The notes under the pieces are model-generated. The model ran no database searches and had not been told where the DNA came from. It saw nothing but the letters and a program-made list of their open reading frames with translations. Source: Trabulsiella odontotermitis (GTDB lineage Bacteria > Pseudomonadota > Gammaproteobacteria > Enterobacterales > Enterobacteriaceae). From it: DNA of 64,000 bases. The stretch covers positions 4,154,001-4,218,000 of the forward strand of contig NZ_CP125781.1 of NCBI RefSeq assembly GCF_030053895.1. Direction: 5' to 3'. A program made the translations under genes and the position numbers. Shown here one piece after another: positions 63,201 to 64,000 of this stretch (within the stretch, counting starts at the first letter, position 1; the number at the start of each line of letters is the position of its first letter).

Positions 63201-63531
63201 GGATGCTAACAGCGAAGAGGTGACACAGATCCTCTATACCGCCGCTGAGCGCTGCTCGCTGGTGATCGACAACCCGGCGCCGGAAGTGTTCCTGGTGGAT
63301 TTACAACAAGGTATCCAGATTTTCGAGCTGCGTATTTACGCGGCTGAGATGGGTCACCGTATGCCGCTGCGCCATGAGATCCACCAGCTGATTCTGGCCG
63401 GTTTCCGCGAGTACGGCATCGAGATGCCATTCCCGCCCTTCCAGATGCGCGTCGAAACGATGGGCGGTAAAGCGTCAGGGAAAACCATTGCGTCGGCAGG
63501 AAGACGTTCGAGAACGCCGGGGAGTTTGTAA
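60208..63531 (+). CDS. mscM: Miniconductance mechanosensitive channel MscM (YjeP)
   Basis: 1107 residues. A signal peptide (SLGAYAATA) is followed by a long periplasmic Gln/Leu-rich coiled-coil part (to about 450), multiple membrane helices, and a C-terminal MscS core: ALGVGLGFGLQEIFANFISGLIILFEKPIRIGDTV. It releases solutes on hypo-osmotic shock. Translationally near psd. It is complete. Confidence 0.95.
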   Translation: MRLIITFLMAWSLSLGAYAATAPDAKQIAQELEQAKAAKPAQPETVEALQAALNALEERKGSLERAKQYQQVIDNFPRLSQTLRTQLNNQSTEPRQVPVGMTSDALNQEILQVSSQLLEKSRLAQQEQDRAREIADSLSQLPQQQTDARRQLNEVERRVNAPAGNTSLAQAQNLNQQAESARLKALVDELELAQLSANNRQELSRLRSELAQKQSEQLDAYLQGLRNQLNNQRQREAERALESSELLAENSANLPAGIVKQFKTNRELSQALNQQAQRMDLVASQQRQATNQTLQVRQALNTLREQSQWLGSSNLLGEALRAQVARLPEMPKPQQLDTEMAQLRVQRLRYEEQLNKQPQLQQIRQADGQELTREQSRILDAQLRTQRELLNSLLQGGDTLILELTKLKVSNGQLEDALKEVNEATHRYLFWTSDVSPITFSWPIEIVQDLRRLISLNTFSQLGKATVMMLTSKETLFPLFGALILVGFSISSRKHFTRFLERSSARVGKVTQDHFWLTLRTVFWSILVASPLPVLWMTLGYGLQEAWPYPLAVAIGDGVTATVPLLWVVMICATFARPNGLFITHFSWPRERVARAMRYYLMSIGLIVPLIMALIMFDNLNDREFSASLGRLCFILICGALAVVTLSLKRAGIPLYLDKEGEGDNMVNRLLWNLLSGAPLVAILAAGVGYLATSQALLARLETSVAIWFLLLVIYHVIRRWMLIQRRRLAFDRAKHRRAEMLAQRARGEDDHHASSLEGSAEVEVSEVDLDAISVQSLRLVRSILMLIALVSVIVLWSEIHSAFGFLENISLWDVTSTVQGVESLEPITLGAVLIAILVLIITTQLVRNLPALLELAILQHLDLTPGTGYAITTITKYLLLLVGGLVGFSMIGIEWSKLQWLVAALGVGLGFGLQEIFANFISGLIILFEKPIRIGDTVTIRDLTGSITKINTRATTISDWDRKEIIVPNKAFITEQFINWSLSDSVTRVVLTVPAPSDANSEEVTQILYTAAERCSLVIDNPAPEVFLVDLQQGIQIFELRIYAAEMGHRMPLRHEIHQLILAGFREYGIEMPFPPFQMRVETMGGKASGKTIASAGRRSRTPGSL

Positions 63532-63537
63532 GCGACA

Positions 63538-63564
63538 ACCCTCTCCTGCCAGGGAGAGGGTAAA
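63538..63564. terminator. Stem-loop between mscM and epmA
   Basis: ACCCTCTCC (63538-63546) pairs with GGAGAGGGT (63553-63561) with loop TGCCAG, lying between two converging genes. There is no long T run. It is a likely bidirectional terminator, or one of the widespread ACCCTCTCC repeats of enterobacteria. Confidence 0.6.
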
Positions 63565-63574
63565 ACAACCACAA

Positions 63575-64000
63575 TTACGCGCGGTCGACCGTAAACGCGA
63601 TGACATCGCCGATGGTGTCGGCGCCCAGCGCCAGCATGACCAGACGATCCACACCTAACGCCACGCCGGAGCTGTCCGGCATACCGGCACTCAGCGCGTC
63701 CAGCAGGTTGTGGTCGATCGGTTGCTGCGGTAAACCTCGTGCGGCGCGCTTGCGGTTATCCTGTTCAAAACGCTGCTGCTGTTCGCGCGCATCGGTCAGT
63801 TCGTGGAAACCGTTCGCCAGTTCCAGCCCTTTGTAGTAGACCTCGAAGCGCTCGGCGACACGGTGGTCTTCCGTACTGATCTGCGCAAGAGACGCCTGGC
63901 TTGCCGGGAAGTGGTAGATCACCGTCGGGCGATCCTGACCAATGTGCGGTTCAACCCCGGTGACAAACAACAGTTGCAGTAATGTATCCCTGTCTTCTTC
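63575..64000 (-). CDS. epmA: Elongation factor P--beta-lysine ligase EpmA, C-terminal part (5' end outside window)
   Basis: The frame is open to the right edge (EEDRDTLLQLLFVTGVEPHIG), and the visible 141 codons contain class II aminoacyl-tRNA-synthetase-like motifs: YYKGLELANGFHELTDAREQ and motif 3 GVALGVDRLVML. It is a LysRS paralogue (PoxA/GenX) that adds beta-lysine to EF-P. Converges on mscM, the conserved enterobacterial neighbour. Confidence 0.95.
   Translation of the reverse strand, partial: EEDRDTLLQLLFVTGVEPHIGQDRPTVIYHFPASQASLAQISTEDHRVAERFEVYYKGLELANGFHELTDAREQQQRFEQDNRKRAARGLPQQPIDHNLLDALSAGMPDSSGVALGVDRLVMLALGADTIGDVIAFTVDRA

Overview
The right edge (about 57 to 64 kb) is ordinary enterobacterial chromosome. 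It carries orn, rsgA, psd, mscM and the 3' part of epmA, with protein sequences close to those of Enterobacter, Klebsiella and Citrobacter. The genus cannot be fixed from this window. A tRNA-Gly(GCC) gene downstream of orn is the integration site of a large integrative and conjugative element (ICE) that fills about 4.0 to 57.0 kb and continues beyond the left edge. The ICE has the MPF-G / clc-like backbone also seen in the ICEHin1056, PFGI-1 and SPI-7 relatives. Its GC content and protein relatives point to a Pseudomonas or Xanthomonas type reservoir.

Layout from left to right. Bases 1-4044 are one arm of a Tn7-like transposon: the 3' end of tnsD, a TniQ-like zinc protein in the tnsE position, a HipB-like remnant cut by an IS5-family element, an isolated pcoE copper/silver-binding gene, and a transposon end with TnsB-type repeats that interrupts an ICE gene at 4044/4045. 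Bases 4220-16158 are a high-GC cargo cluster on the minus strand. It encodes enone, quinone and aldehyde detoxification enzymes together with a NemR-like TetR regulator, and a shared TTAGACC box lies in front of both the regulator and the first enzyme. Bases 16734-22751 are the first transfer module (PilL, TIGR03759, transglycosylase, TIGR03765, TraD, TIGR03747). An insertion with csrA and a hipBA-type pair follows. Bases 25283-32973 are the second transfer module, from RAQPRD to the VirB4-type ATPase. A second cargo block (33013-42635) holds a MHYT-GGDEF-EAL protein, a DsbA-like protein, a decayed ibrA/GNAT/ParB-like (ibrB) set, ohr with its MarR regulator, an SDR, a GST and a membrane ferritin (MbfA). 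Bases 42827-47503 are the third transfer module, from TIGR03757 to TraG. The integrase end carries DUF3742, a VapBC/FitAB-type pair, a frameshifted small ICE gene, a candidate oriT, the MobH relaxase, an Hha-like protein, an XRE regulator under a perfect palindrome, a LysR effector-domain gene split by an IS1380-family element, and the integrase.

Taken together, this is a nearly complete conjugation apparatus (relaxase, coupling protein, VirB4 ATPase, MPF-G proteins, integrase). Its cargo concentrates on reactive electrophiles, peroxides, iron and metals, and on regulators that can reach host networks (CsrA, c-di-GMP, Hha). The most interesting points are the Tn7-like element nested in the ICE with a probable IS-linked loss of the pco/sil island, the regulator set, the box-controlled electrophile cluster, and the candidate oriT. 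All family names come from reading the sequence and remembered family features; no database search was run.
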